Shown piece after piece: positions 17,906 to 26,484 of a stretch of 64,000 bases of DNA (positions are counted from its first letter, which is position 1; each line of letters starts with the position of its first letter). The notes under the pieces are model-generated. The model searched no databases, was not told the origin of the DNA, and saw nothing but the letters and a program-made list of their open reading frames with translations. Source of the DNA: Spirochaetia bacterium 38H-sp (GTDB lineage: Bacteria > Spirochaetota > Spirochaetia > Winmispirales > Winmispiraceae); assembly GCA_039023545.1 (NCBI GenBank), contig JBCHKQ010000003.1, positions 124,001 to 188,000 on the forward strand. Reading direction: 5' to 3'. A program made the position numbers and the translations under genes.

Positions 17906-18777
17906 GAAGATTGATTCTTATAGTTTTTTTTGCGGCTCCGTTCTTCTTATTTGCCCAACAAGAAATAATAAGCAGAAATTTCCTGCCGGCCGAATTTTAT
18001 GTAGGAGATACTGTTGAGCTCAGACTTCTTATATCCGGACTTGATGAGCAAAATATGGAAGAGGCTCGCATACCGACCCTGGATTGGGGGCTTATAAAAT
18101 CCATAGAAAAAAAGAAAACAGGTTCACATACTATCGTTTCTATAATCTTTGTACCATATCAACCAGGAAGACATTATATACCTTCCATATCCTTTGGCGA
18201 CTATACATTGGAAGAACAGGAGGTGATTGTTACCTCTTTATATTCGCTCGGACATACCCAGCCAGAACCATACAGACCTGTTATGATATCAGGTAGGGCA
18301 AAGAGTTTTATAGTGTTTTTCTTAGTTTTTTCTGTTATTTTTATTTTGCTTTTATTATCTCTGGTACGGGACAGGTTTCGCATTATCAAAAGACTTTTTA
18401 TTTATATAAAGCTTTTTTTTGTGAGAAAAACGATGCTTTACAGATTAAATAAGCTTGGAAAGCAAATAGAAACTATAGAAAAAAGAACTTTCTTTGATAT
18501 CCTTGTGGATACACTGAGACAATTTATGGCTTTGTTCTTTCTTCTTGATATAAGCGCCATGACCAGTAGAGAGATACTCTGTGAAGTACAAAGAAAAGAG
18601 ATAGATATAGAACCGGAAAAAATAAGAACCATACTACTTTCTTCTGATATGGTAAAATTTGCTCACAAAAATATTAGTTCTTCTGAGTGTCTGGCAGCAC
18701 TTGATACTCTGTGTGACATAATTAAAAAACATAAGATAATTGTTGATAATCAATTTATAGAGGGATATTCCTCATGA
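17902..18777 (+). CDS. BatD/DUF4381-like membrane protein
   Basis: 291 residues. Signal peptide MRRLILIVFFAAPFFLFAQ, then a periplasmic beta-rich part (FLPAEFYVGDTVELRLLISG), a transmembrane helix at about 134-156, and a cytoplasmic helical tail. The tail (MTSREILCEV...DMVKFAHKNISSSECLAAL) resembles the DUF4381 domain found in bat operons. The periplasmic part resembles the start of BatD. It looks like a second, shorter BatD-type subunit. Overlaps both neighbours by four bases. Confidence 0.65.
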   Translation: MRRLILIVFFAAPFFLFAQQEIISRNFLPAEFYVGDTVELRLLISGLDEQNMEEARIPTLDWGLIKSIEKKKTGSHTIVSIIFVPYQPGRHYIPSISFGDYTLEEQEVIVTSLYSLGHTQPEPYRPVMISGRAKSFIVFFLVFSVIFILLLLSLVRDRFRIIKRLFIYIKLFFVRKTMLYRLNKLGKQIETIEKRTFFDILVDTLRQFMALFFLLDISAMTSREILCEVQRKEIDIEPEKIRTILLSSDMVKFAHKNISSSECLAALDTLCDIIKKHKIIVDNQFIEGYSS

Positions 18778-19772
18778 TAGGTTTTTCCAATCCTGTGTTT
18801 TTATGGCTTCTTATTCCGGCAGCTTTTATATTGTTATATACTTTCAAGTATGGTAAAGGCAGCTTTGTAAGTTTTCCATTTTCCTTTTGGAATAAAAAGT
18901 GTGGAATAAAGCCAGGGTTTCTATATGCCTTTTTGTATTATATGTCGGTTATAAGCTTTTTCTCTGCTATCTTGTTTGCCATACTTGCTACGGCAGGTCC
19001 ATATATAACAGATAATAAGAAGACAGTATCCGATACACCTCCTGTCATAATGATAGCTTTGGATGTGTCACCCAGTATGGGAGCAATGGATGTTCCCGGT
19101 AAGCCCAGATTTGAGATTGCAAAACAGGTTATAAAAGATTTTGCCTCAGAATATCCTGGAATATCCCTTGGTCTTGTAACCTTTGGAAACGATGCTGTGC
19201 TGGATGTTCCTCCTACTCTTGATAGGAATTTCCTTTTGGATAAATTAAGCGAAAAGCGTGTCTTCTCTCTTGGTGATGGAACTGCCTTGGGAATGGGCTT
19301 AGGAGTAGCGCTTCTGCATCTTTCTGGGGTAGAGTCTTCTTATAAAGCGATTATCCTTGTGACTGACGGAAAAAATACAGCAGGAGAAATATTCCCAGAG
19401 ACAGCAGCTGCTCTTGCAGGAGAAATGGGCATACCTATATATGCTATTGGGATAGGCAGTGATAAACCTGTTAGACTGGATATAGTTGACCCCTCTACGG
19501 GAACTAGGTATTCCGGCACTCTGGAAGAAGGTTTTGATAAGGACTTGCTTATGGAAATATCTTCTATAAGCGGAGGGGCTTTTTTCTCAGCATATACTCA
19601 GAACTATATAAAAAATATTTTTAGACGTATTGCTTCTCTTTCTTCTGATAAGCAGGAATTAAAATATGTTATAAGCAAAAGGGATATACATTATGACTTT
19701 ATCTTTTACTCTCTAATCGCTTTTTCTTTCTGGTTATTCTTGTCCAGACTTGTTTTAAGGGAGGTGTTGTGA
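18774..19772 (+). CDS. batA: VWA-domain membrane protein, BatA-like
   Basis: 332 residues. Transmembrane helices at about 6-22 and 58-78 and near the C-terminus (about 305-325) flank a von Willebrand A domain. The metal-ion site motif is DVSPSMG (about 97-103), with the later threonine in GDGTALG and aspartate in LVTDGKN. BatA proteins are inner-membrane anchors of the aerotolerance complex. The MoxR ATPase encoded at the start of the operon is the presumed partner. ATGA overlap with the preceding gene. Confidence 0.88.
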   Translation: MIGFSNPVFLWLLIPAAFILLYTFKYGKGSFVSFPFSFWNKKCGIKPGFLYAFLYYMSVISFFSAILFAILATAGPYITDNKKTVSDTPPVIMIALDVSPSMGAMDVPGKPRFEIAKQVIKDFASEYPGISLGLVTFGNDAVLDVPPTLDRNFLLDKLSEKRVFSLGDGTALGMGLGVALLHLSGVESSYKAIILVTDGKNTAGEIFPETAAALAGEMGIPIYAIGIGSDKPVRLDIVDPSTGTRYSGTLEEGFDKDLLMEISSISGGAFFSAYTQNYIKNIFRRIASLSSDKQELKYVISKRDIHYDFIFYSLIAFSFWLFLSRLVLREVL

Positions 19773-20752
19773 ACTTTGTTTTTCCCTATAGGCTTTACCT
19801 CTTGCTGGCAATTATTCCGCTGGCATTTATTTTGTTTTTATCTTCTGTGTATGCATGGAAAACTATAAAGCAACTCAATAAAAAATCAGATGAAGGTAAA
19901 AATGCTGGAATTTATATAGCAAGAGAATTTGTATTAAATACTTTTATTCTTCTTGCCTTCTCTTCTCTTGTCTTTGCTTTTTCTGAGCCATATTGGGGAA
20001 TGAGACCAGAAGCAGAACTTACAAGCAATCTTGATGTTGTTCTTGCCTTTGATATTTCAAGGAGTATGTTGGCAAAAGATATAGGAGACAGTAGATTGGC
20101 TGTTGCAAAAGAGATTGCCATAGGCTTTGTAAACTCTATACCTGCAGCAAGATGGGGAGTTGTTGCTTTTAAAGGAAAGGGGAGTGTGGTCTTTCCTGTT
20201 TCTCAAGATAAAACAGGAGCACAGGAAGCCATAAAGAATCTTTCTCCATCTCTGTTTAGATCGGGAGGAACTAATATTGCAGAAGGATTGAGTGCTGCTA
20301 TAAATGCATTCCCATCACAAAGCAATAGGAAAAAGATAGTAATCATTTTTTCTGACGGAGAAAGTCTTTCCGGAGATTATGCTTCTCCCATTGTAAAAGC
20401 TATCAATTATAGAATAATAGTATATACCATTGGTGTGGGGACAGAAGAGGGTAGTATTCTCGAAAATAATGATGGCTCTGTACTAAAAAATAGCAGGGGA
20501 GAAGTAGTTGTGTCAAAGCTTGATAAAGAGGTTCTAATGCAGATAGCTACTTCTTCGGGAGGCCAATATATAGAAGTTAATTCTGACAAGGCGGTATCTC
20601 AAGTGGTTGCATCTATCTCCAAAAAAGCTGATATCACAGAAAATGGCATAAGACTTGTTCCTGCAAAAAGGTATTATATATTTTCTATGCTAGGATTCCT
20701 TTTTATGATTCTCTATGCCTTTATAAGAGGAATAAAATGGCAAAATATATAA
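19769..20752 (+). CDS. batB: VWA-domain membrane protein, BatB-like
   Basis: 327 residues with the same plan as the preceding gene: N-terminal helices at about 8-26 and 55-75, a VWA domain with DISRSMLAKD, GGTNIAEGL and IFSDGES, and a C-terminal helix around 300-318. The two adjacent VWA genes are probably paralogues that form a hetero-oligomer. GTG start, overlapping the previous stop by four bases. Confidence 0.88.
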   Translation: MNFVFPYRLYLLLAIIPLAFILFLSSVYAWKTIKQLNKKSDEGKNAGIYIAREFVLNTFILLAFSSLVFAFSEPYWGMRPEAELTSNLDVVLAFDISRSMLAKDIGDSRLAVAKEIAIGFVNSIPAARWGVVAFKGKGSVVFPVSQDKTGAQEAIKNLSPSLFRSGGTNIAEGLSAAINAFPSQSNRKKIVIIFSDGESLSGDYASPIVKAINYRIIVYTIGVGTEEGSILENNDGSVLKNSRGEVVVSKLDKEVLMQIATSSGGQYIEVNSDKAVSQVVASISKKADITENGIRLVPAKRYYIFSMLGFLFMILYAFIRGIKWQNI

Positions 20753-21336
20753 GGGCATCATTTAAGTTTATTATTTTGTTTTCCTTAATATGTATTTTCC
20801 CATCCTGTCAGATTGCGAAAGAAAGCTATATGATGACCAGAGGATACCTGGCGTTTACAAGAGGGGATTATCAGGATGCATTGTTATCGTATCTGGATAT
20901 AGAAAATATCACTTCTGACTATCATATGCTTTCGTATAATATAGGTGTAATATATCAGGCATTGGACCAGGAAAAATCTCTTAAAAAATGGCTGGAAGCT
21001 GAGAAATCTGATAATGCTGCTATAAAGGTTTCTGCCTTATATAATATAGGTCTATATTATTATAATAGTGGGAAGTATCAAGAAGCCTATACATATTTTT
21101 TACAGGCTTTAAAAATTTCCCCGGCAGATATGGACATAAAAATAAATTTGGAACTTGCATATCAGCGATTGATAGCAATATCAGGAACCACATCTTCTGC
21201 TGATGTAGAAAATAAGAAGCAAAAGACAAGAAGGTCAGAGAACTCATATATTCTACAGTATCTTAAGAAAAAGGAGCAAGACAGGTGGAAATCGGGAGAG
21301 CTTACACCGGATGTAAACACCTCAAACGATTGGTAA
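20737..21336 (+). CDS. batC: TPR lipoprotein, BatC-like
   Basis: 199 residues. The N-terminus ends in the lipobox-like FPSC at residues 22-25, so it is probably a lipoprotein. Tetratricopeptide repeats follow, including ALLSYLDIENITSDYHMLSYN and KVSALYNIGLYYYNSGKYQEAYTYF, and a Lys/Arg-rich tail. BatC proteins are the TPR partner of BatA/BatB. It overlaps the upstream gene by 16 bases and the downstream gene by 52 bases. Confidence 0.82.
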   Translation: MAKYIRASFKFIILFSLICIFPSCQIAKESYMMTRGYLAFTRGDYQDALLSYLDIENITSDYHMLSYNIGVIYQALDQEKSLKKWLEAEKSDNAAIKVSALYNIGLYYYNSGKYQEAYTYFLQALKISPADMDIKINLELAYQRLIAISGTTSSADVENKKQKTRRSENSYILQYLKKKEQDRWKSGELTPDVNTSNDW

Positions 21337-23294
21337 TACTTATAACTTTTTTGTTATCGTGTTTTAATCTGTTATCACTTGATGCTTTTGTGGAGTTGTC
21401 AGATACACGTATAAAACGAGCAAGCAGACTCATACTTGATTTGTATGTAGAACGTGTAGAAGGTATAACTCCGGAGATAAAAGAGCCTGAATTTCCTGAT
21501 ATACTCAGCAGAATATCAGGTCCGTATATAAGTCCTGTAAAAAAAGAAAGCAATGGACAGAAAAAAGATTTCTGGCGTTATAGATATACTTTCCAGGGAG
21601 TTCGTTCTGGGAGAAGGGTCTTGTCGCCATTTACAATTGTATCGGGAAATATAGAGTTAAAAACATCACCTTTGCTTGTTGAGGTTTCCTATATTAGTGA
21701 TATAAATAAAGTATCTTTTGATATTGAGTGGAAAGTGCCTGATAAGATTTATAAAGGTCAAAGTTTTTTTCTAGTTCTGTATGTAAAAAATATGGATAAA
21801 CTTCTTGTTCCTTATAATGTATCTATTGGTGATTTCAAAGGTGTTTTTATAGAGCCTTCTGCTTTTTTCCATGATTTTGTAGAAAATAAGGTTGGTGATA
21901 TATCTGTTTTTGATATACCCGTCAGAAGTTTTATTGTTACAGCCTTTGATGACATAAGTCTTCCGGAAGTAAAAATAAGTCTGGATGGTGTGACAGAAGA
22001 ATTAGGTCCTATGGACATAACTGTTCTTGATTCTCCCAATGAGATATCTCAGACTGGGGCCGTAGGGGAGTTAGAATTCTATTATGACATGGATAAGATA
22101 GTAATAGATGAAAATTCTACATTTTCTCTACGTATGACAATTTCTGGTACGGGAAATATACCTTATATCTCTTTTCCGGAGATACTTACTGACGATATGA
22201 TAATTACAAAACAGTGGGAAGATAGTAATGTTGTCACGGATATAGCCGGATATAAAGGTTGGAGAACACGTAATATAGAGTTTAAGCCTCTTAAGACAGG
22301 AAGTATTGAGCTTGATTTGCCTGATTTTATTTACTTTTCTCCTGAAAAAAGAGAATTAAAAAGAAAGGGAGGCAAAAAAGTATTTCTCACTGTAAGACCC
22401 GTAGACACCGTGGAAAAGGATTTTGAACTTTTGGACTATAAATCCGTATCCGACATGGACAGAAAAGCTTATATTACACATTTATATTTATTCCTTGCTC
22501 TGGTGGGAATCTTGGCATTGTTTATTTTCCTTGTTATAAAAAAACCTTATTTATCTGTTTTTATAATGATAGTTGGTATATTGCTGATTTTTATTTTTTT
22601 TAAATACGAGGGGATAGATAAAAACAAAATAGACAAAGCTTATTTGCTTGAACAGAAAGCAAAATACGAGGAAGCTCTTTCTTTGTACTTATCTGCGCTA
22701 AAAGAAAAGGAAAGTCCAGGACTATTATATAATGCGGCAGTAATATATAACAAAAAACATGAGATAGGAAGATCCTTATTTTTTCTTAAAAGAGCTGAGA
22801 TTATTTTTCCCAATTTTCCTCAGGCGGAAGCTCTTGTGAAGCATATAGAATCTACTAACAATATTTTATCATTTAAAAGCTTATATGTTCCGTATCCTGT
22901 GGATAATGCTTTTGGAATAATGTTTTTATCCGTTTATGTTCTTTATATTTTAGTTTTTATATATTATTTTATTAAAAGAAAGATATATCTTGTGTTTATA
23001 TTGATATTTTCTACGGTGTTTATTACTTCTCTTTCCTTCTGTCTGTACCCTTCTTTGCTTAAGAATGAAGCATATGCAATAGTTCTTGAAAATTCGAGTG
23101 TTTATAAAATTCCTGATTCCGAAACAAAAAAAGAATATCTTTTAAAAGAAGGTTCCGGCGTATTTATAAGGTATTTGCATAATGGTTTCTATCTTATAGA
23201 AAATAATTATGGTATTGAAGGGTGGGTTGATGAAAAAATGATAAAACGTATTATACCAGACGGAGAAAAAGATGGCAGAAAAATCATTTTCTGA
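21285..23294 (+). CDS. batD: BatD-like protein with TPR and SH3-like C-terminus
   Basis: 669 residues. GTG 21285 has AAGGAG eight bases upstream; a TTG at 21330 is an alternative. A signal anchor (LVILITFLLSCFNLLSL) is followed by repeated beta-sandwich BatD domains (about 30-390). Two close helices (about 400-445) lead to TPR-like helices (KAKYEEALSLYLSALKEK, YNAAVIYNKKHEIGRS), two more helices (about 545-590), and an SH3-like end (SSVYKIPDSETKKEYLLKEGSGV...EGWVDEKM). The TPR and SH3 additions make it longer than ordinary BatD and suggest an extra binding role, perhaps to the cell wall. Confidence 0.8.
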   Translation: MEIGRAYTGCKHLKRLVILITFLLSCFNLLSLDAFVELSDTRIKRASRLILDLYVERVEGITPEIKEPEFPDILSRISGPYISPVKKESNGQKKDFWRYRYTFQGVRSGRRVLSPFTIVSGNIELKTSPLLVEVSYISDINKVSFDIEWKVPDKIYKGQSFFLVLYVKNMDKLLVPYNVSIGDFKGVFIEPSAFFHDFVENKVGDISVFDIPVRSFIVTAFDDISLPEVKISLDGVTEELGPMDITVLDSPNEISQTGAVGELEFYYDMDKIVIDENSTFSLRMTISGTGNIPYISFPEILTDDMIITKQWEDSNVVTDIAGYKGWRTRNIEFKPLKTGSIELDLPDFIYFSPEKRELKRKGGKKVFLTVRPVDTVEKDFELLDYKSVSDMDRKAYITHLYLFLALVGILALFIFLVIKKPYLSVFIMIVGILLIFIFFKYEGIDKNKIDKAYLLEQKAKYEEALSLYLSALKEKESPGLLYNAAVIYNKKHEIGRSLFFLKRAEIIFPNFPQAEALVKHIESTNNILSFKSLYVPYPVDNAFGIMFLSVYVLYILVFIYYFIKRKIYLVFILIFSTVFITSLSFCLYPSLLKNEAYAIVLENSSVYKIPDSETKKEYLLKEGSGVFIRYLHNGFYLIENNYGIEGWVDEKMIKRIIPDGEKDGRKIIF

Positions 23295-23718
23295 TATATT
23301 TGAAAAGTGGGAAAAACTACAGAGTAAAACTAAAAAAGACATCATGAAAAAAGCTCTTGATCTGTATGCTCCTGATAATTCTGTAATGAAAGAAAAAGAA
23401 ACAGACAAAGAGAAAAAATTATATGAGAGAATAAAGAGAAAAATCAGACCTCAAGCCACACTGGACTTACATGGCTACACTTCCACAGAAGCGGAGCGAC
23501 TTCTTGCGCAATTTATAAAAAGGGCTTATGAAAAAAGATATCTACAAATATTGATAATACACGGAAAAGGACTGCATTCCAATCGCGAACCTATTCTTAA
23601 AAAACTGGTTTATAAATATCTGCAAGATTCACCCTACATAGGTAAGATTTTACAGGCACCCCGAGAACTCGGGGGAAGTGGTGCAGTGTGTGCTTTTATA
23701 CGTCATCGTTCTCTGTAA
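23272..23718 (+). CDS. Smr-domain protein
   Basis: 148 residues. The C-terminal two thirds form an Smr domain: [15 protein letters not shown] and the catalytic loop [15 protein letters not shown]. Free-standing Smr proteins are nucleases or nucleic-acid-binding proteins; several act on stalled ribosomes or mRNA. There is no MutS region. It is the last gene of the bat operon, overlapping batD by 23 bases, and its end overlaps the convergent infA by 16 bases. Confidence 0.88.
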   Translation: MAEKSFSDIFEKWEKLQSKTKKDIMKKALDLYAPDNSVMKEKETDKEKKLYERIKRKIRPQATLDLHGYTSTEAERLLAQFIKRAYEKRYLQILIIHGKGLHSNREPILKKLVYKYLQDSPYIGKILQAPRELGGSGAVCAFIRHRSL

Positions 23719-23921
23719 ATTATTCTCCCACGAGTTAGATCATAAGGAGAGAGAGCAACTTTTACTTTATCTCCGGGAACAATCCTTATAAAATATTTTC
23801 TCATTTTACCGGATAGATGAGCGAGTATAGTATGTCCGGTCTCAAGCTCTACTCTAAACATAGTGTTGGGAAGAGCTTCTTTTACGATGCCTTCTACTTC
23901 TATTGCTTCTTCTTTTGCCAC
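23703..23921 (-). CDS. infA: Translation initiation factor IF-1
   Basis: 72 residues, the usual IF-1 length, from GTG 23921 with GGAG five bases upstream. The single OB fold shows [38 protein letters not shown] and [19 protein letters not shown]. It binds the ribosomal A site during initiation. A longer in-frame extension exists but lacks any ribosome site. The end overlaps the convergent Smr gene. Confidence 0.95.
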   Translation of the reverse strand: MAKEEAIEVEGIVKEALPNTMFRVELETGHTILAHLSGKMRKYFIRIVPGDKVKVALSPYDLTRGRIIYRER

Positions 23922-24068
23922 AAAAACTCCTATTATTAGTGTAAACTTACTATACCGTAATGACTTAAAATTTGTCAAGCATAACTCTATGTTCTCAAAA
24001 TAAACTGTATTGACTTTTTGGTTCTTTTATTGCATTGTAAGTCGCCAAAAGAGGATAGGAGGTTTCCC

Positions 24069-24434
24069 TTGGATAAAGCTTTTATAGCGGAGATGAAGAA
24101 TAAACTTTTTGAGCTCAAAAAAGAAATTCTTTCTAATCTTGCACAGGAAAACGAGGAGCTTGAAGAGCTTCTTAATAACACAGAGGATAAAGATCTTGTT
24201 GATATTGCTTCTGCGGATATAGACAGGAGAATACTCAATTCTTTGGAAGGACACGAGCTAAGAAGGTTAAATCTAATAGATTCTGCATTGGCGAGAATAG
24301 AGAATGGGAAGTATGGTTATTGTCTCAAGGACGGCAAGCCTATTCCCAAAGAACGACTGGAAGCTATTCCTTATGCTTTGTATTGTCTTGATTGTCAAAA
24401 AGAACAGGAAAGAAAGAAAAAATTAAATATATAA
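24069..24434 (+). CDS. DksA/TraR-family zinc-finger protein
   Basis: 121 residues from TTG 24069, six bases after AGGAGG. The N-terminal half is a coiled coil (KNKLFELKKEILSNLAQENEELEELL). The C-terminal half is the DksA finger, YGYCLKDGKPIPKERLEAIP...YCLDCQ. The usual pattern is CxxC...CxxC. Here the second cysteine is Asp (CLKD), leaving three cysteines, so metal binding may differ. The family binds RNA polymerase, sometimes with ppGpp, to adjust promoter activity. Confidence 0.85.
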   Translation: MDKAFIAEMKNKLFELKKEILSNLAQENEELEELLNNTEDKDLVDIASADIDRRILNSLEGHELRRLNLIDSALARIENGKYGYCLKDGKPIPKERLEAIPYALYCLDCQKEQERKKKLNI

Positions 24435-24459
24435 TGTTAAAATAATAAAAATATAAAGC

Positions 24460-24495
24460 TTCCTCCTGTGATTCCGATAAAAAACGCAGGAGGAA
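24460..24495 (+). promoter_or_regulatory. Hairpin that covers the ribosome binding site
   Basis: Arms 24460-24470 (TTCCTCCTGTG) and 24485-24495 (CGCAGGAGGAA) pair over 11 positions with one G-U pair and a 14-base loop. The right arm contains the whole GGAGG of the gene that starts at 24498. No T run follows, so it is not a terminator. Confidence 0.65.
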
Positions 24496-24497
24496 CT

Positions 24498-24893
24498 ATG
24501 ATTTTACATAGTATTCCTGTTACAAGATTACCAGCTATAAAGTATCTTAATTCATTTTCCTCTGCATTGCCTGTTACTGTACCTGTGAAGTCACCAGGTC
24601 CTGTGATGATAAGGCTTAATAATGTTATAGGTATTCCTGCTGTATCTGATGATCAGGGAGTTTCTCTTGATAAACTACAGATGCTGGATGTTCTTATAGA
24701 AAGGTTTAGTAAAATTTCTCATAAGGAAGCCCCAGTAAAGCCTAGGAAGGATTTACCGTCCCCAATTCTGGATGCAATGGTCAAGGAGATGGAATCCCGC
24801 TTGCATGCGGAAACTGTACAGAATTTTGCAAACCCAATGGTTTCGGGGACAAAAGAGTTGGCTAGTGCTGTTCTTGTTAATATATCTGCCTGA
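24498..24893 (+). CDS. Hypothetical protein behind a hairpin-masked ribosome site
   Basis: 131 residues from ATG 24498, with GGAGG four bases upstream. No signal peptide, helix or known motif is visible. The N-terminal half is rich in Pro, Val and Leu (PVTVPVKSPGPVMIRLNN); the C-terminal half looks helical (LDKLQMLDVLIERFSKI). Downstream it overlaps the convergent hydrolase gene by 17 bases. Function unknown. The masked ribosome site suggests controlled expression. Confidence 0.6.
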   Translation: MILHSIPVTRLPAIKYLNSFSSALPVTVPVKSPGPVMIRLNNVIGIPAVSDDQGVSLDKLQMLDVLIERFSKISHKEAPVKPRKDLPSPILDAMVKEMESRLHAETVQNFANPMVSGTKELASAVLVNISA

Positions 24894-25545
24894 TAAACGA
24901 ATTATATTCCTTTTCTTTTCCAATTGTAGTTGTTTCTCCATGTCCTGGGTATACAATGGTTTCCTCCGGAAGTCTACATAATTTTGCCAGGCTATAGAAT
25001 ATTTCTTGGGGATTGGAAAAAAGCAGATCTGTCCTTCCTATACTCATATCAAAGAGAGTGTCTCCAGAAAACAGTATTTTTTCTTGTCTAGAATATATGC
25101 AGATACTACCAGGGCTATGACCAGGTGTATGGATAATGGTAAGGTTGTCGATTTTGCTGCCTTCTTTTACTGTTACATGTTCTGACATGAGTTGTATGTT
25201 GTGAGATATTAGATTCTCATAATCGATGCCCATCTTAGCAAAAAACTTACGATGTATTTCTTCTGCCTTATCGGATATAAAAATAGAATCTTCTTCTCCT
25301 ATGTATACCGGTGGTATTATGTTTGTTATTTCTTTTAATTTACTTTTTAGATAATTTAAGCCCGCTATATGATCAAGGTGCCCATGAGTACATATTATTG
25401 CTCTGATTTTAAGCGATGTATCGATATAATCAATTATCTTATCTGGCTCTGTCCCGGGATCTATTATGTACTGAGAATTATTATTTTCATCAATATATAT
25501 GTAACTGTTACATCCCAGTTGACCTGATACTATCTTTTTTACCAT
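24877..25545 (-). CDS. Metallo-beta-lactamase-fold hydrolase, glyoxalase II-like
   Basis: 222 residues. The metal-binding motif HxHxDH is THGHLDHIAG. Further metal ligands are the His in IHTPGHSPGSICIY, the Asp in LFSGDTLFD and the final His in VYPGHGETT. CNSYIYID at the start and YPGHG at the end match the small glyoxalase-II-like group of thioester hydrolases. The true substrate is not known. No clear ribosome site precedes the ATG. It is divergent from the gene at 25584, whose ribosome site lies 23 bases away. Confidence 0.88.
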   Translation of the reverse strand: MVKKIVSGQLGCNSYIYIDENNNSQYIIDPGTEPDKIIDYIDTSLKIRAIICTHGHLDHIAGLNYLKSKLKEITNIIPPVYIGEEDSIFISDKAEEIHRKFFAKMGIDYENLISHNIQLMSEHVTVKEGSKIDNLTIIHTPGHSPGSICIYSRQEKILFSGDTLFDMSIGRTDLLFSNPQEIFYSLAKLCRLPEETIVYPGHGETTTIGKEKEYNSFIRQIY

Positions 25546-25583
25546 GATATTTACGATACAATATATTGGAGGAATATTCCATA

Positions 25584-26474
25584 ATGGGTTTTATCCGTCC
25601 TTTTCTTGTGTTTTTTTTATTTTATATTCTTATTCCTTGTATTTCTGCCATAATTGTTCATTATAATTGGAATAATTTTAGGAAGAGGTTTATTGCTTCT
25701 CTGTCTGTTGTTCCTTCGGATAAAATAAGCGATGGAGTATTTATAAGGAAATTTGGCAGGCTGGAATCTATTGTAAGGAATAGCATCTTATGGGTAAATA
25801 TAGATGACAATATTTTATGGATTGATACGAGCATAATACCAATCTATTCTCTGGAAACAATTGATGATGACCTTCTTTCATGTAAGAACAATATAAAACA
25901 GCTTTCTCCTGCAGAGATGGAGGGGCTTTTTACGGGATTACAGGTTTACGTTTCAGGTGAAATTGTATTGAAAGAAGGGAATTATCACTTGTCCGGAAGT
26001 AAGGAAAGTCTTTTCATTCTCTTTTCTGGAAGAAAAGAAGATTTTGTACCCTATGTCATTGCAAAGTCACGTTATTTTAACGAGTTATGGAACCCTGTTA
26101 CATTATTATCTCTTGGTATAGGTATGAGTATTCTGATTTTATACGGTCTTGTTGTTATACAATCCAACTTTCCTGTTGCAATAATTTCTCTTGCTCTTGC
26201 AGGACTTCCTGTAAGTGTTTTTTTCCCTCCTGCTGTATTCTTTTATTATTTTTTTAGAAAGCTTTGGCTAAAGGGAAAAAAGCATATAATAAAAATGGAT
26301 ATCGATAGTTTTGAGATGCAGTTTAGGAATCTAAAAGAGGAGGATTATATAAAGCGATATAGACTAAAAGGCAGCTTGCTATTGGTTTCTGCTATAGTTG
26401 TATTTACTTTGGGTATGATTGTCCAATTATATATTATTATTCTTCTTATGGTAAGATTTTTTAATAGTATTTGA
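25584..26474 (+). CDS. Membrane protein of unknown function
   Basis: 296 residues from ATG 25584; the GGAGG 11 bases upstream would fall inside any longer version. One helix at the N-terminus (FLVFFLFYILIPCISAIIV), a soluble middle (about 30-165), a helical pair (LLSLGIGMSILILYGLVVI, AIISLALAGLPVSVFFPPAVFFYYFF) and a final helix. The middle part (ILWIDTSIIPIY...LFTGLQVYVSGEIVLKEGNYHL) could be an OB-like or nucleotide-binding domain, but I recognise no family. Confidence 0.6.
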   Translation: MGFIRPFLVFFLFYILIPCISAIIVHYNWNNFRKRFIASLSVVPSDKISDGVFIRKFGRLESIVRNSILWVNIDDNILWIDTSIIPIYSLETIDDDLLSCKNNIKQLSPAEMEGLFTGLQVYVSGEIVLKEGNYHLSGSKESLFILFSGRKEDFVPYVIAKSRYFNELWNPVTLLSLGIGMSILILYGLVVIQSNFPVAIISLALAGLPVSVFFPPAVFFYYFFRKLWLKGKKHIIKMDIDSFEMQFRNLKEEDYIKRYRLKGSLLLVSAIVVFTLGMIVQLYIIILLMVRFFNSI

Positions 26475-26484
26475 CTTTATTTAT

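Noticed and set aside
24457..24497. Hairpin before 24498 as the terminator of the DksA-like gene
   Set aside because: The stem is followed by CTATG, not T residues, and its right arm is the ribosome site of the next gene.
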